Positions 48,331 to 58,790 of a DNA stretch of 64,000 nt are shown piece after piece. Both the position numbers and the translations under genes were made by a program. How positions within the stretch are numbered: position 1 is the first letter of the stretch; every line of letters starts with the position of its first letter. The stretch covers positions 1,178,001 through 1,242,000 of the forward strand of contig NW_020825326.1 in assembly GCF_003286085.1 (NCBI RefSeq), read 5' to 3'. The DNA comes from Drosophila persimilis (lineage: Eukaryota; Arthropoda; Insecta; Diptera; Drosophilidae). A model generated the notes under the pieces. That model was given only the letters and a program-made list of their open reading frames with translations. It ran no database searches and had not been told where the DNA came from.

Positions 48331-48915
48331 TTTTGTAATCGTTGTTTCTCGTTTCCTGGGCTTCCTCTGACAACCAATTGGTAGGCTCTGATGTTCAATA
48401 AAAATTTGAGAATGTACCAGAATTTTGAAGGCTTGGGAGTTAGCTTCTTTTCAGGATATTTTTTCAGTAGCAGCTCTGCAGACTTCAATGCATATTCACC
48501 AAACTTGCGGGTTTTTCAGTTTTATTTGAAGTTTAAGATATTCAAATTTGATAACGTCAATATCCACCACAGATACTTCTGCAGTATTTTCGTTTTTCTC
48601 GATGAATGTCCGTGATGAGTTTCCATCGTTTGTGTTTTCAAATCCTTGTTTGGGAAAATCCACCTTCAGTGATAGTCTAAGAATTTTTCTTGATTTTCCC
48701 CACTCGACTGATCCAAGCGTTACAGGTTCTGTTGTTGAGAAAAATTAGCTTATACATGTTTATCACTTTTCACTTTAAACGCCTGTAAAATCTTTAAAAA
48801 TGAATCAATCCTTGTGATTTTTTTTTCATAGATTCTTTAAATTAGCGAGAATGAAAAAATACAATAATTTCAATTCAAAGAGATCCTTTTCCTTGAGATA
48901 TTTTAATTTGTTCAA
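48331..48915. other. AT-rich stretch, nothing identified
   Basis: Two overlapping short plus frames (48391-48748) have no domain. The composition changes from mixed to strongly AT-rich after 48760. Confidence 0.35.
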
Positions 48916-48919
48916 TAAA

Positions 48920-49400
48920 AGAGAATGTATCCACTTTTGCACGTTTCAAATTTTTGTACTTTAAAAATTTTTTAAAAATATTTGTTCCAAAGGGCCTTAG
49001 CTTCTATCATATTCCGAATAAGTATTGGCATACTCTCGACTAAATTTAGTAGGTGCTGGCCAGGTATCATGGCCATTATTGGGAAGATTTGTCACGAATT
49101 TAGTCGTGTGCGTCTGGCTACCGTCTGGCTGGAAAGTGATCTCGGATATGGGGAAAACACATTTGTGTATAAAATTTGACAAAATGGGTTCCAAAATATG
49201 AATATAATATTCTTTCTTCATTATTCCATCGATTTTAACCAATTGGAGAACGTTCCATGAGTGGACGCTCTGCGTACGATCGGCCTGACACCGGCAGATA
49301 GCCAGAGAAAACCTGCCCTCTCTCACAAAAAGTGGCTGCGCATCTTATATTTAGCGAGGAGCATAGGAACTGGACCACGGAAGATTGTAAGAAGTTAATT
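48920..49400 (-). pseudogene. Tc1-like transposase C-terminal relic
   Basis: The minus-strand frame 49326-48997 contains LVKIDGIMKKEYYIHILE, then FQPDGSQTHTTKFV (where Tc1 transposases carry the second catalytic Asp in a QDNxPKH box, here altered) and NNGHDTWPAPTKFSREYAN in place of the usual WPAxSPDLNPIE box. The order fits Tc1, but the catalytic residues are mutated. It is distinct in sequence from the two Tc1 relics at 1174 and 8480. Confidence 0.7.
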
Positions 49401-49539
49401 GGGTCAGATATACCAAAATAAACCGTTTTAAGTCTGATCGATATGAAAACTAGTGATACCGCTCATGTGGAAAGCTGAAAAATCATCAGGTCAAGGAAAC
49501 AATAGAACATGGACGAGGAAGCCTGACGGTGTAGGGCTG

Positions 49540-50420
49540 CTACACTTGGTGGTACACTTCCATTTATAAGCTGTAGAATGTGGAATCAACTTTGTGACAG
49601 CTAGAGATGTTGTGGTGGGCGAAACAAATACGTTAAATTCAACGTCTGTATAGCATGGGAATCAACTATATCTCAGTCGGTCAGTTTATATAAACAATCT
49701 TTTAAGAAAATGTAATATGGAAAATTGTAATCCAGTTAGTACACTACCAAGAAAAGTGAACTAAAATTATATACCTTAGAATCAGAAGAAACATAAATAA
49801 GTACATATATTAAGTAGGTACACCAATAATTATAATAAATAATTATTGCAATGTTCAAAAGGATTACTAAGATATCCAAAAGACACAGTTCATTAAAAAT
49901 TAATTTCACGAAGAATGGGAATTCTGAAAATATTACCTGTTATTGAGTATTCTGATTCTGATTGGGCGGGAAATGAAACGGCCATACGAAGTACAACAGG
50001 ATATATATTTAAATTTTTTTGAAAAATGTATTTTTTGTTGGACTACTATCAAATCTAAAATTAGAAGCTGCTTCATCTACTGAAGCGGAATACATGTCTT
50101 TATTCGAAAGTGCCAGAGAAGCCTTATGGTTCAAATCCTTAGTTTATGAAATAAAGCTTGATTTAAATGAACCAATCACAATATTTGAAGACAACCAGTG
50201 TTGCATAAGTATAGCGGAGCACATAGATATTCAACAGCACTTCCCTCAAGAACAAATTGAAAAGTAACTAATTTCTGCCAAGTATATTTCCACAGAGGAG
50301 CAACTGGTTGATGTTTTGACGAAACCGCTACCAGCAGCTAGATTCTTCCCATTAATAAGCCATTTGGACTCACCGAATAAATGCACCTCGCATAATAACT
50401 TTATTAACAATTAATTTAAT
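49540..50420 (+). pseudogene. Ty1/copia retrotransposon relic (pol 3' part)
   Basis: ECGINFVTARDVVVGETNT near 49575 resembles the segment after the copia integrase, and LSRSVYINNLLRKCNMENCN near 49672 the RT C-terminus. The two are about 40 bases apart, so most of the reverse transcriptase has been deleted. Then follow YSDSDWAGNETAIRSTTGY (near 49950), the RNase H words SSTEAEYMSLFESAREALW and EDNQCCISIAEHIDIQQHF (50019-50267), and a QLVDVLTKPLPAARF end near 50330. Stops separate the pieces. No long terminal repeat could be delimited. Confidence 0.8.
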
Positions 50421-51051
50421 TTACAAAATTTTATATGATATTTAAATGAATTAACTAAAAATGTAAAATTTTTTGATTTTTAAAGATTTATTAATAATTG
50501 AATTTATAATTTTGATTCGTCGAATTTGGTTGTTCTTAATTCCACGCAGAATGGTCCAGAATGTCCATGATCTTTGTATTCCCCAGTATACGTACACTGG
50601 TCAGATAAGATTTTCATTTAAATTCATTAATGGAACTTTTGGGAAGGTGTGTTGGGAAATGGCAAAATCAACATAACAGTAGACTCGAAGAGTATTCGAA
50701 GAAGCAACACTAAAGAGATAACGGAACTATCATAATATTGCAGTGGCATCGAAAACATATTTAATTATTTAACCTTTATTTTAATTAAATAAACACAAAA
50801 AACAAACAGTATCACCTACTAAAATATGCTACGTGCTATTTACGGAGCTTTTCGAGCGAATTTTTAGCCACTTGTAGGGAACTTACTGTAGATCCCCAGA
50901 TACATGTGGGGTTTTTATTGACTTTACGTTTAATAATTAATTTGTATTTAATGTTTGATAAATTTAGGATAAATGTATTCTTTATTTTGCGTCGTTTAAT
51001 TCTTCTTTTCTGCGGCCGTCGTCGTTTTTACGTCTTTTCGGTACCGTACTT
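50421..51051. other. AT-rich, possible remnant of the copia 3' end; nothing firm
   Basis: AT-rich sequence between the copia relic and a DINE-1 copy. It might include a degenerate LTR, but with no partner copy in the window this cannot be tested by eye. Confidence 0.3.
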
Positions 51052-51985
51052 TTTATACCCGATACTCAAAATGAGTATTGGGGTATATTAGATTTGTGGT
51101 GAAAGTGGATGTGTGTAATGTCCAGAAGGAATCGTTTCCGACCCCATAAAGTATATATATTCTTGATCAGCATCAATAGCCGAGTCGATTGAGCCATGTC
51201 TGTCTGTCCGTCTGTCCGTCCGTCCGTCTGTCCGTCCCCTTCAGCGCCTAGTGCTCAAAGACTATAAGAGCTAGAGCAACGATGTTTTCGATCCAGACTT
51301 CTGTGATATGTCAATGCTACAAGAATATTTCAAAACGTTGCCCCGCCCACTTCCGCCCCCACAAAGGGCGAAAATTTGTGGCATCCACAATTTCGACGAT
51401 ACGAGAAAACTAAAAACGCAGAATCGTAGAAGATGACTATATCTTCTAGTGTGCAAAACCAGATCGTATTATTATTATAGCCAGCATCAAGAAAACAATT
51501 TCATTTTTTTATCGCCCTGTCTCTCTCTAACACACAGGTTTCATGGTCGGTTTTGCCAATTGCAAAATATGAGTTCAAGGATCTCAGAACCCATAAGAGC
51601 TAGAGCAACCAAATTTGGTATCCACACTCCTGTGATATCGGACCCTCTTCCGCCCACACAAAGGACGAAAATCTGTTGCATCCAAAATATAGCAGATTCG
51701 AGAAAACTAAAAACGCAGAATCAGAGATAATGCCCATATCTATCAGATTGTTGAATCTGTATAAGATCAGATCATTTTTTAGCCAAAAGGAACAAATCAA
51801 TTTGCACTGGCTACGCAGCGCCCGACGACACGCTTAGACTGATTTTCTGTCTCTCTCGCACGCATTTTTTGTCGTGTCGTTTAATATTAGCGGCATCTGC
51901 CGGAGGAGAGCCATACTGACTTAGTATCGGGTATAAATATAGAGTTGCGGTGTCCGCAGCAACTCACAACGTTCCCCCTCGTTTT
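51052..51985 (-). mobile_element. DINE-1/Helentron-like repeat, apparently full length, reverse
   Basis: It starts TTTATACCCGATACTCAAAA with the hairpin arms TACTCAAAATGAGTA and ends CTCACAACGTTCCCCCTCGT. It includes the GTCCGTCTGTCC run at 51202-51238 and the purine boxes in inverse (CCTGTCTCTCTCTAACAC near 51515, CTGTCTCTCTCGCACGCA near 51846). Confidence 0.85.
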
Positions 51986-52780
51986 TTTTTTGCTTGTCTC
52001 TTCCTTGCTCGTCGTCTTCTTCGTGATGGCATAATCGTTGTTCGTCGTTCTTTTTAGTGATGGGATCATCGTTGCTCGTCGTCTAGGGATCTTATCTTCA
52101 TTTGGTATTTTGTGTGGTACACCAACCCACATACATACATATGTACATTAGGCTTGCGCTTATTTGTATGGGCGAAAAAAAAAGTGTCGAAATCAAAAGT
52201 CTCAGGGTCTAAAAATGTTCCACAGCATTTCAGCCCGATTGGTTAACATTTAAGCCAACAATAAAAAGTTAAACGACCATTTAGTATTAAATTAACGCAT
52301 TTTTATTATTCAATGGATATTGACTAGCATATTGTTTTGCGACGTTTAGCAACTTCTAAAACTCATCTTTTTTTTGGTAAGTATTTGGTTATAGTCGTGC
52401 ATAAGTTAACCACTATTAATTTTTTTGATATTCTTAAAGCATTTTGAAAATTTCATGTCTAGCCATTCTGAAGGGTCGTCAGTTAAAAAATCTTTGGCAA
52501 TATAAAAGCGATCGAAAAATGTAGCAGAATTAGGTCTCAGAAGATCAGATAGTCTCTTTGTAGGCAAATCTTTTTCTTTCAAAATTAGGCGTTTTGCAGA
52601 AGTTTCGACATCATTTGACCATGAGTCAACACAAAGGGCCAAGAGTTGCTTCGCCATTTCTCGTTACTCCATGAAAGTAACTTTATTGTCAAACAATGAA
52701 AGTGTTTGGCTGCAAGTTTATTTATAGGTGTACATTTCGCATATTTATTGAAAGTCCAGATTAGGAGCTTAAAAAACTTC
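51986..52780. other. Mixed repeat remnants, including an 83-codon minus frame
   Basis: A TACATATGTA cluster lies near 52132. The stretch at about 52165-52220 (GTGTCGAAATCAAAAGTCTC and on) repeats the stretch near 8965-9015 next to a Tc1 relic. A minus-strand frame at 52657-52406 (AKQLLALCVDSWSNDVETSA and on) looks coding-like but matches no family I can name; it may be part of a transposase. Confidence 0.4.
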
Positions 52781-53298
52781 GTTCTCTTTCGTAGTGATCA
52801 GACGTGTTTTTGTTTTGCGCTCCGCATTTTTCCTTTTGTTTCGAATAAACAGCCGGAGTTTTCCTAATTAAATTCTAAATATACTTTCTAACCAGACAAC
52901 AATCTGGAAACCTATTCTTTTACGCGAGTGCATGCCTTTTGATTTGGGTTAAAATATTATTTAACTTTTTATTTTTCGGCGTCGGCTTGTGTTGTGTTGT
53001 TGCAGTGAGTGAGTATTGCATTGCAGTCCGCTCTCGTCTGGTAGCTTTTGTTGTCTTATCACTCTCTCGCTATCACCTCAACCTCAATAACTGTTCTTTC
53101 TCTCTCGCTCTTTCAACTTTCTGAGCAATAGCGCTCTCTATCTAGTAGCTCTCGCTATAACCGCTCTCCACTCTGCTCTCTTTTTTTCTTACCAATTCCG
53201 CTTTGAGCGTTGTCTGGCACATTGGTCTGATACCAATTTGTTTTGGAAATTTTTAATTTTTTTGATTTTAATAAAATATTTTAATAATAAAAAAAAAA

Positions 53299-54312
53299 AT
53301 GGAATTCGCTGTGGTCTGCGCTAAAAAAACCTGCAAGAAGCAGATCACTCACGATCAGCCAAATGTCCCCTGCTGGCTCTGCGACAGCGTAGTCCACGCA
53401 AAATGCGCGGGATTTTCTGGCCTCGTGAGCGATGCCATAGCCAAACGTAATGGCTTGCATTACAGTTGCGAGGCATGCCGTGCGGTGGAGAAAGACATGG
53501 TGGCTTTCATGAGGCAGACGCGGAGTGGCTTTAAGGAGCTGACCGTTGGTTTTAAAAACCAGTACGATCGGCTCCTAGCCATGGAGGCTCAGTTTAGCGG
53601 TTTAAAGCTGCTGAATGAGTCTCCGAGGCGCAAAAAGGTCACTCCGCGGGACCTGCAAGTGCCAACCGTCACTCAGCCGTCCGCCGCCGAAAAATTGACT
53701 CCGACCACTCCAAGTGTACAGCAGTTGATCTCGTTTGCCACTCCAAAGGCAACGAAAGCTGCTGGCGATGCAGATTCGGTAGCCGAATTCATCGCCTCGG
53801 AGAATGTGCAGCCAAGTACGTCTGCTGCGTCCGTGTCCGTGGTGTCCGCAAGTTCACTAGTTGTCCCGTCTATCCCGATCCCACCAGTAAATAGACGTTC
53901 CGGACCTCCGGATATTGCCACCACAGGTACTAGACCTGCGGTGACTAAACCACTGGTGGGAGTCCCACCAAAACGACAAGTTTTTGTTTCACGGCTGGCC
54001 CCTGACCTCACATCTAATGATGTAACTGCTTTCATTCAAAGCAAAATAAAAGCCGTGGGCTTAAAGGTGGAGAAATTTAACTTCTCTTATGCCAGGGAGA
54101 TAGCGTCGTTTAAGATAAGCATCTCCCCAACTCAATTTGACACCATTTGCTCCACCAAATTTTGGCCGGAGCATTTGGTGGTGAAGGAGTTTAAGGCTAA
54201 GAAGAAGAATAGGCCCCCCATATCGCTTCCAAATCTTTCCAGCGTGCCACCCTCAACCTCAACTTCCTCTTCCTCAACTTCCCGTCTTGCTCCAACCTTT
54301 GCAAAAAACTAA
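53299..54312 (+). CDS. LINE ORF1 protein with PHD-type zinc finger
   Basis: 337 residues. The ATG at 53299 follows an A-run and is the first in frame. Residues 7-60 carry Cys7, Cys12, Cys25, Cys28, His33, Cys36, Cys57 and Cys60, the C4HC3 spacing of a PHD-like finger, as known from ORF1 of some CR1-type LINEs. A Ser/Thr/Pro-rich linker follows. From about residue 225 (KRQVFVSRLAPDLTSNDVTA) comes a small alpha/beta RNA-binding-like domain. ORF1 proteins bind their own RNA and form the particle. The last codons are GCA AAA AAC before TAA, an A-AAA-AAC slippery heptamer in the correct phase. Confidence 0.85.
   Translation: MEFAVVCAKKTCKKQITHDQPNVPCWLCDSVVHAKCAGFSGLVSDAIAKRNGLHYSCEACRAVEKDMVAFMRQTRSGFKELTVGFKNQYDRLLAMEAQFSGLKLLNESPRRKKVTPRDLQVPTVTQPSAAEKLTPTTPSVQQLISFATPKATKAAGDADSVAEFIASENVQPSTSAASVSVVSASSLVVPSIPIPPVNRRSGPPDIATTGTRPAVTKPLVGVPPKRQVFVSRLAPDLTSNDVTAFIQSKIKAVGLKVEKFNFSYAREIASFKISISPTQFDTICSTKFWPEHLVVKEFKAKKKNRPPISLPNLSSVPPSTSTSSSSTSRLAPTFAKN
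54303..54309 (+). promoter_or_regulatory. Candidate -1 ribosomal frameshift site (A AAA AAC)
   Basis: The heptamer lies in ORF1 frame as nnA AAA AAC, immediately before the TAA stop of ORF1. A -1 slip continues at CTA (54309) and enters the ORF2 frame, which is open from here on and has no ATG near its start. Canonical sites also use a downstream structure, which I did not establish. Confidence 0.6.
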
Positions 54313-57140
54313 CTTCTCTTTTAGTAACCTATCAGAATGTAAGAGGCTTGCGTAGTAAGCTCAGCATTCTTTTCCGGGATAGTGTTGCATTTGCTTCCCA
54401 CGTTATTGTGTTTACTGAAACCTGGTTAAAGCCGGACATTCTTAGTTCCGAGGTTTTGGCAGGTCGGTACACAACTTTTAGAAAGGACCGTTCGTCTCGA
54501 CGTGCAGGAGGGGTTCTAATTGCAGTGGACTCTTACTTCACGTCAGAACACTTCACAGTCCAAGTTCAACAGGAACTGGAATTCCTGTGTGTAAAACTGA
54601 TTCTTCCCGCTTTCGCTATATTCATTACTTGCTCGTATATCCCACCTTCTTCGGATATTTCAATTTATGAGCAGCACTTGTCCGCTTTAACCGCTGTTGC
54701 TTCCTCGCTATCTGATAAAGATCGTATGATAGTTCTTGGTGACTTCAACTTGCCAGGAACTGTTTGGTCTTCGGTAAACGAGTCTAGTATCCTAGTGCCC
54801 ATGTCACGACATGACTTTGTTGACGGCTTGCTTGACCTGTCCTTGTCTCAAGTCAATCATGTGAAAAATTCCTTGGGTCGATTGCTTGATCTATGCTTTG
54901 TATCGGATCCGACCATAGTGTTGTTAACCCGAGCCCTTCCGCTCACTATACCTGAAGACGCCTACCACCCTACTTTCGAGGTGTCGCTAGACATAGGACC
55001 AACTGTATTGGATCGGTCGAGTAGACTACCTGAACGTGTCCGCTGCTTTCGTAAAGCCGAGTTTTCGAAGCTTAATAACCTAATTAGGGATTTTGATTGG
55101 TCCGCTTTGTACTTGTGCACTGATGTCACAAAAGCCACAAACATTTTTTACAATGCTCTTGGCACATTTTTTGATTCTTGTGTCCCGCTTTCTTGTCCGA
55201 TTAGATCTGGAAAACCCCCTTGGTTTACCAAAGAGTTATCCAGTCTAAAAAACTTAAAATCAAGACTTTATAAAAAATTTCAAGAAGTGGGTTCTCCTAC
55301 TTCTCACTCTCGTTATGTAATAGCTCGGTCAAACTTTTCAGTTCTTAATGCTCAATGCTATAAGAACTACCTATCTCGTTGCAGGATACGTTTTTCTCAG
55401 GACCCTAAACAGTTTTACTGCTTCGTAAACAGTAAGCGTAGAACGTCCGCACACCCATCCTCGCTATCATTTTGTAATACGTCGGCAAATAATGATCAGG
55501 CAATTGCCGATCTTTTTGCCCAGTTTTTCCAAACTACCTATTCTGAGGAACGCTACTCTGGTCAACCGTACCCATACGGATTACCGAGGTCGAACGGCAT
55601 TTTCAGTCCCTTGTTAAATGAGTATTCCTTACTTCAAGATCTTCGACTAGTTAAGCCGGTGTTTTCACCGGGTCCAGACGGGGTTCCAGGTTGTGTACTC
55701 AGGTACTGCGCCGAGGCTCTGTGTGGACCATTGCTTAAACTATTCACCATGTCCATTGATTCATCTTGCTTCCCCCCAATCTGGAAGGAATCGTTTATAA
55801 TTCCTCTCCATAAAAAAGGTAGTAAGTCTGATGTAAAAAATTATAGAGGTATAGCAAAGTTATCCGCTATTCCCAAATTGTTTGAGAAGGTTTTAACTCC
55901 GCACTTGCAACATCTCTGCAAGTCACTTATATCTCCAACTCAGCATGGATTTATAAGGCGGCGATCAACCACCACGAACTTGTTAGAGTTTACCTCTTTC
56001 ATTATTAAAGGCTTTCAAGGTAACTTACAGACGGATGTTATTTACACCGACTTTAGTAAAGCATTCGACTCTGTAAACCATTCCCTTTTAGCACATAAAC
56101 TTGACCTTTTAGGGTTTCCGCCCAACCTCCTGAGATGGATTTCTAGCTATCTTTGTTCTAGGTCTCAAAGAGTCCTCTTCAAAAACTCCCTCTCTTTACC
56201 AGTAAAGGTTTCTTCGGGAGTACCACAGGGCAGCCATCTAGGCCCCTTACTCTTCACACTCTTTATTAATGACTTGCCTTCAGTAATAACATACTCTCGA
56301 GTACTTATGTATGCGGATGATGTTAAACTCTGTGTCCAGTACAAGGACATTTCATTTCATTCTCGCTTGCAATCCGATCTCAATAGCTTTCAGTCATGGT
56401 GTTGTGCAAACTTGTTACACCTTAATGCCTCGAAATGCAAAGTTATGACATTTTATCGTTCTAACCCTTTGTTGGCTCCCTACACCCTATTTGGGGGTTC
56501 TCTTGAGAGAATTACCCTGGTGGATGATCTGGGTGTTATGTTAGATCCCAAGTTAAAGTTTTCCGAACACATTTCTACCATGGTAAATAAGGCCATGGGC
56601 GTGCTTGGGTTTATAAAGAGGTGGTCAAAGGAATTTGACGACCCCTATATAACAAAGACTCTCTATACCTCGCTTGTTCGTCCGATCTTAGAATACGGCT
56701 CCTGTGTATGGTGCCCTCAGTACAAAGTACACCAGGACCGTATAGAATCAGTACAGAAAAACTTTTTACTCTTTGCTCTGCGGGGCCTTAACTGGGATGC
56801 GGGTGTAAGACTCCCATCTTACTCTAGTAGACTATTATTAGTAAACCTCCCATCCTTAGTTAACCGTAGAAAAATGCTTGGTGTGATATTTATGCACAAC
56901 TTGATCAGGGGTGACATAGACAGCCCTGATCTGTTGAGCCGCATAAACTTCACGATTCCTATTAGACTGACTAGAAACTTTATACCGTTGTTCCTTCCAC
57001 TTTGTAGATCGAATTATTCCTTGCATGAACCGTTTAGGGTCTTATGCTCGGACTATAATTCCCTCTACCATATTATATCCTCCACTAATTCTCTTCCTCT
57101 TATTAAATTACTAATCCTTACACACCTCTCTAGTAATTAG
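54309..57140 (+). CDS. LINE ORF2: AP endonuclease and reverse transcriptase
   Basis: About 940 codons, uninterrupted to TAG at 57140. The N-terminal AP-like endonuclease starts TYQNVRGLRSKL and shows FTETWL (catalytic Glu), VLGDFNLPG (near 54735) and a conserved Ser/Asp-His end. The reverse transcriptase has a PGPDGVPG entry box (near 55670), YTDFSKAFDSVNH (first catalytic Asp, near 56050), SSGVPQGSHLGPLLF (near 56212) and YADD (near 56310). No RNase H follows, as in CR1/Jockey LINEs. The frame has no ATG until well inside the endonuclease and overlaps the end of ORF1, so it is probably translated by frameshifting or non-AUG reinitiation. Confidence 0.9.
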   Translation, partial: LTSLLVTYQNVRGLRSKLSILFRDSVAFASHVIVFTETWLKPDILSSEVLAGRYTTFRKDRSSRRAGGVLIAVDSYFTSEHFTVQVQQELEFLCVKLILPAFAIFITCSYIPPSSDISIYEQHLSALTAVASSLSDKDRMIVLGDFNLPGTVWSSVNESSILVPMSRHDFVDGLLDLSLSQVNHVKNSLGRLLDLCFVSDPTIVLLTRALPLTIPEDAYHPTFEVSLDIGPTVLDRSSRLPERVRCFRKAEFSKLNNLIRDFDWSALYLCTDVTKATNIFYNALGTFFDSCVPLSCPIRSGKPPWFTKELSSLKNLKSRLYKKFQEVGSPTSHSRYVIARSNFSVLNAQCYKNYLSRCRIRFSQDPKQFYCFVNSKRRTSAHPSSLSFCNTSANNDQAIADLFAQFFQTTYSEERYSGQPYPYGLPRSNGIFSPLLNEYSLLQDLRLVKPVFSPGPDGVPGCVLRYCAEALCGPLLKLFTMSIDSSCFPPIWKESFIIPLHKKGSKSDVKNYRGIAKLSAIPKLFEKVLTPHLQHLCKSLISPTQHGFIRRRSTTTNLLEFTSFIIKGFQGNLQTDVIYTDFSKAFDSVNHSLLAHKLDLLGFPPNLLRWISSYLCSRSQRVLFKNSLSLPVKVSSGVPQGSHLGPLLFTLFINDLPSVITYSRVLMYADDVKLCVQYKDISFHSRLQSDLNSFQSWCCANLLHLNASKCKVMTFYRSNPLLAPYTLFGGSLERITLVDDLGVMLDPKLKFSEHISTMVNKAMGVLGFIKRWSKEFDDPYITKTLYTSLVRPILEYGSCVWCPQYKVHQDRIESVQKNFLLFALRGLNWDAGVRLPSYSSRLLLVNLPSLVNRRKMLGVIFMHNLIRGDIDSPDLLSRINFTIPIRLTRNFIPLFLPLCRSNYSLHEPFRVLCSDYNSLYHIISSTNSLPLIKLLILTHLSSN

Positions 57141-57452
57141 TAATTGTAGTGGTATTTGTATTTTGTATTTTATTGCATGCTTAATTTCTTAATAAGTTTA
57201 GTGCTAATTTTCCTCGAAGGTTAGTCTAATATCTATCTTTCTTGCATGCTCGCGTTTGGTTCGGCTACGCACCGCGCGTCATGCGGCAGCGCCCCTCGGT
57301 CGGTTGGGCGGGAGGAGGGCTGCGTTTTGCCTGGGATCCGCGCGTAACAGCCTTCTGCTGGTGTCACACGGGCCACTTGACGGTGCAGTAATTGCATCGC
57401 CTCTTGTTAGATGCAGTCATTGCATGTCAACGTCCAATAAAAAAAAAAAAAT
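57141..57452 (+). other. 3' UTR and poly(A) tail of the intact LINE
   Basis: About 300 bases with a GC-rich middle, ending AACGTCCAATAAAAAAAAAA. The AATAAA merges into the tail. The short homogeneous A-tail fits a recent target-primed insertion. Confidence 0.75.
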
Positions 57453-58790
57453 AGACAATGTTGACCGAACCCAACAAATTCAAATAAAAATGGATATCTC
57501 GCGCAAATATTTTTCTTTTCGAGTTGTCAACGTAAACTCTTCTCAAAAAAATATATATTTTTAAGATATAAATCGCCTTAGACATCCAGTGAGCACGGTG
57601 CATTGATCCAAGGAGTCGGAAACGATGACCTTTCGGAACCGATCCCAAAAAAATTAGAGTGAGCTCCAACAACTCAACATAATCAGTACGCGCATGATGT
57701 TTTCTCAATTAAACTTGACAGAAGTTAATTATTGCATTTATCTGCCATTTAAAAACGTTGCAACGTACTGATTAGTCACACCAAACCGAAACTTGGCTTG
57801 TGCAATAGTGTTCCAGGAATCTTTAGATCTGGCAAAGAGTGGGACGTTTGTACCTGATGTAGCTTCGGCACATGACTCAAAGGCTGCCCGCAAATATATT
57901 TCAGTGATGTGATGTCTGCACGGGAGGTATAAAAGGTTTCGGTCTCATAGTTGCTCTAGACGGAATGCAGCGCCACTAAGTCATCCAGAATTGGATGCAG
58001 TTGTATCAAAGCAGGCTGCTTTGATTTACCCATTCGGTCCACAAACTATAAGTTGCGAGTGAAATTTCTACTCCTGTAGATGCACTTAATTTTGGCCCTC
58101 CTAGAAGTTGTTCGCCTTCCATATGTGAAATAATGATCGGCAATCGTTCAACTTTGCCGTGCCCAGTCAGTTCAGGAAGCATTTTACCATCCTAATGAAT
58201 CACTGCTGACATCTGAGAATAAACGTGACTAACTTGTAAAAGAATACGTAAGTAAATAATATAAAGTTCTTTTACTAAATTTTGACAGTTTTGTTTTGCC
58301 GACAGAGATATTTTTTCTCTGTTATCTTCTCGCAGCCGCTGTATTGCTCTCCTATTCATAGCCTATTCACTGATTTCGTGGCCTAAAGCTTCAGCTATAG
58401 CGGAAATCAAGTGCATGACTGCAATAGTAGGGGTCCTCCAATTATATACAAAAAATTAAAACTCTTTGGGTAAACACATTTTTAGTGCCTTTTTTCGCCT
58501 GCAGCGAAACCTGCAGGTTCAGTTTCGTTATCCGAAATTTCAATTTCCAGATGATTATGCATCGAATAATCGCTAGATTCGCACTCACTTCCAGAATATA
58601 TTAAACGTCCTGCAGATATTGATGCTATATGCTAATATGCTAATAATCTTACTGCCGGCATTAAATGAAACGATTCAATTGGCATCATCGACATGGCATC
58701 TGCGAGTGCAATATTGGACAAATACACTTCACGTGTGATTTGCGAGAAGTATGAGAAGTTGAATGTTAACTATTTATTGTTGCTTTAATG
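57453..58790 (-). pseudogene. Unclassified transposase relic
   Basis: Minus-strand frames interrupted by stops include VYSQMSAVIH, then DGKMLPELTGHGKVERLPII and SHMEGEQLLGGPKLSA (about 58230-58075), and TSRADITSLKYICGQP (near 57920-57880). The DGK-LP-L motif with RLPI and EQLLG-PKL occurs, to my recollection, in large insect transposon-derived proteins, but I cannot name the superfamily. AGTGAAATATATTTGCGGGC near 9140 resembles AATATATTTCAGTGATGTGA inverse wording here, hinting at another trace. Confidence 0.45.

Larger units (their letters stand above)
52780..57452 (+). mobile_element. Intact non-LTR retrotransposon (LINE), CR1/Jockey lineage
   Basis: A complete-looking element with a 5' region rich in CTCTCGCT units (about 52780-53298), ORF1, ORF2, a GC-rich 3' UTR and an AATAAAAAAAAAAAAA tail at about 57437-57450. 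Neither ORF contains a stop, unlike every other LINE piece in the window, so this insertion should be recent. The start coordinate is uncertain because no target duplication could be identified by eye. The family assignment rests on the PHD-type ORF1 and RT wording. Confidence 0.8.

Noticed and set aside
52939..53124. Small frame before LINE ORF1 as an extra ORF
   Set aside because: It lies in the pyrimidine-rich 5' region, has no domain and uses no consistent codon pattern.
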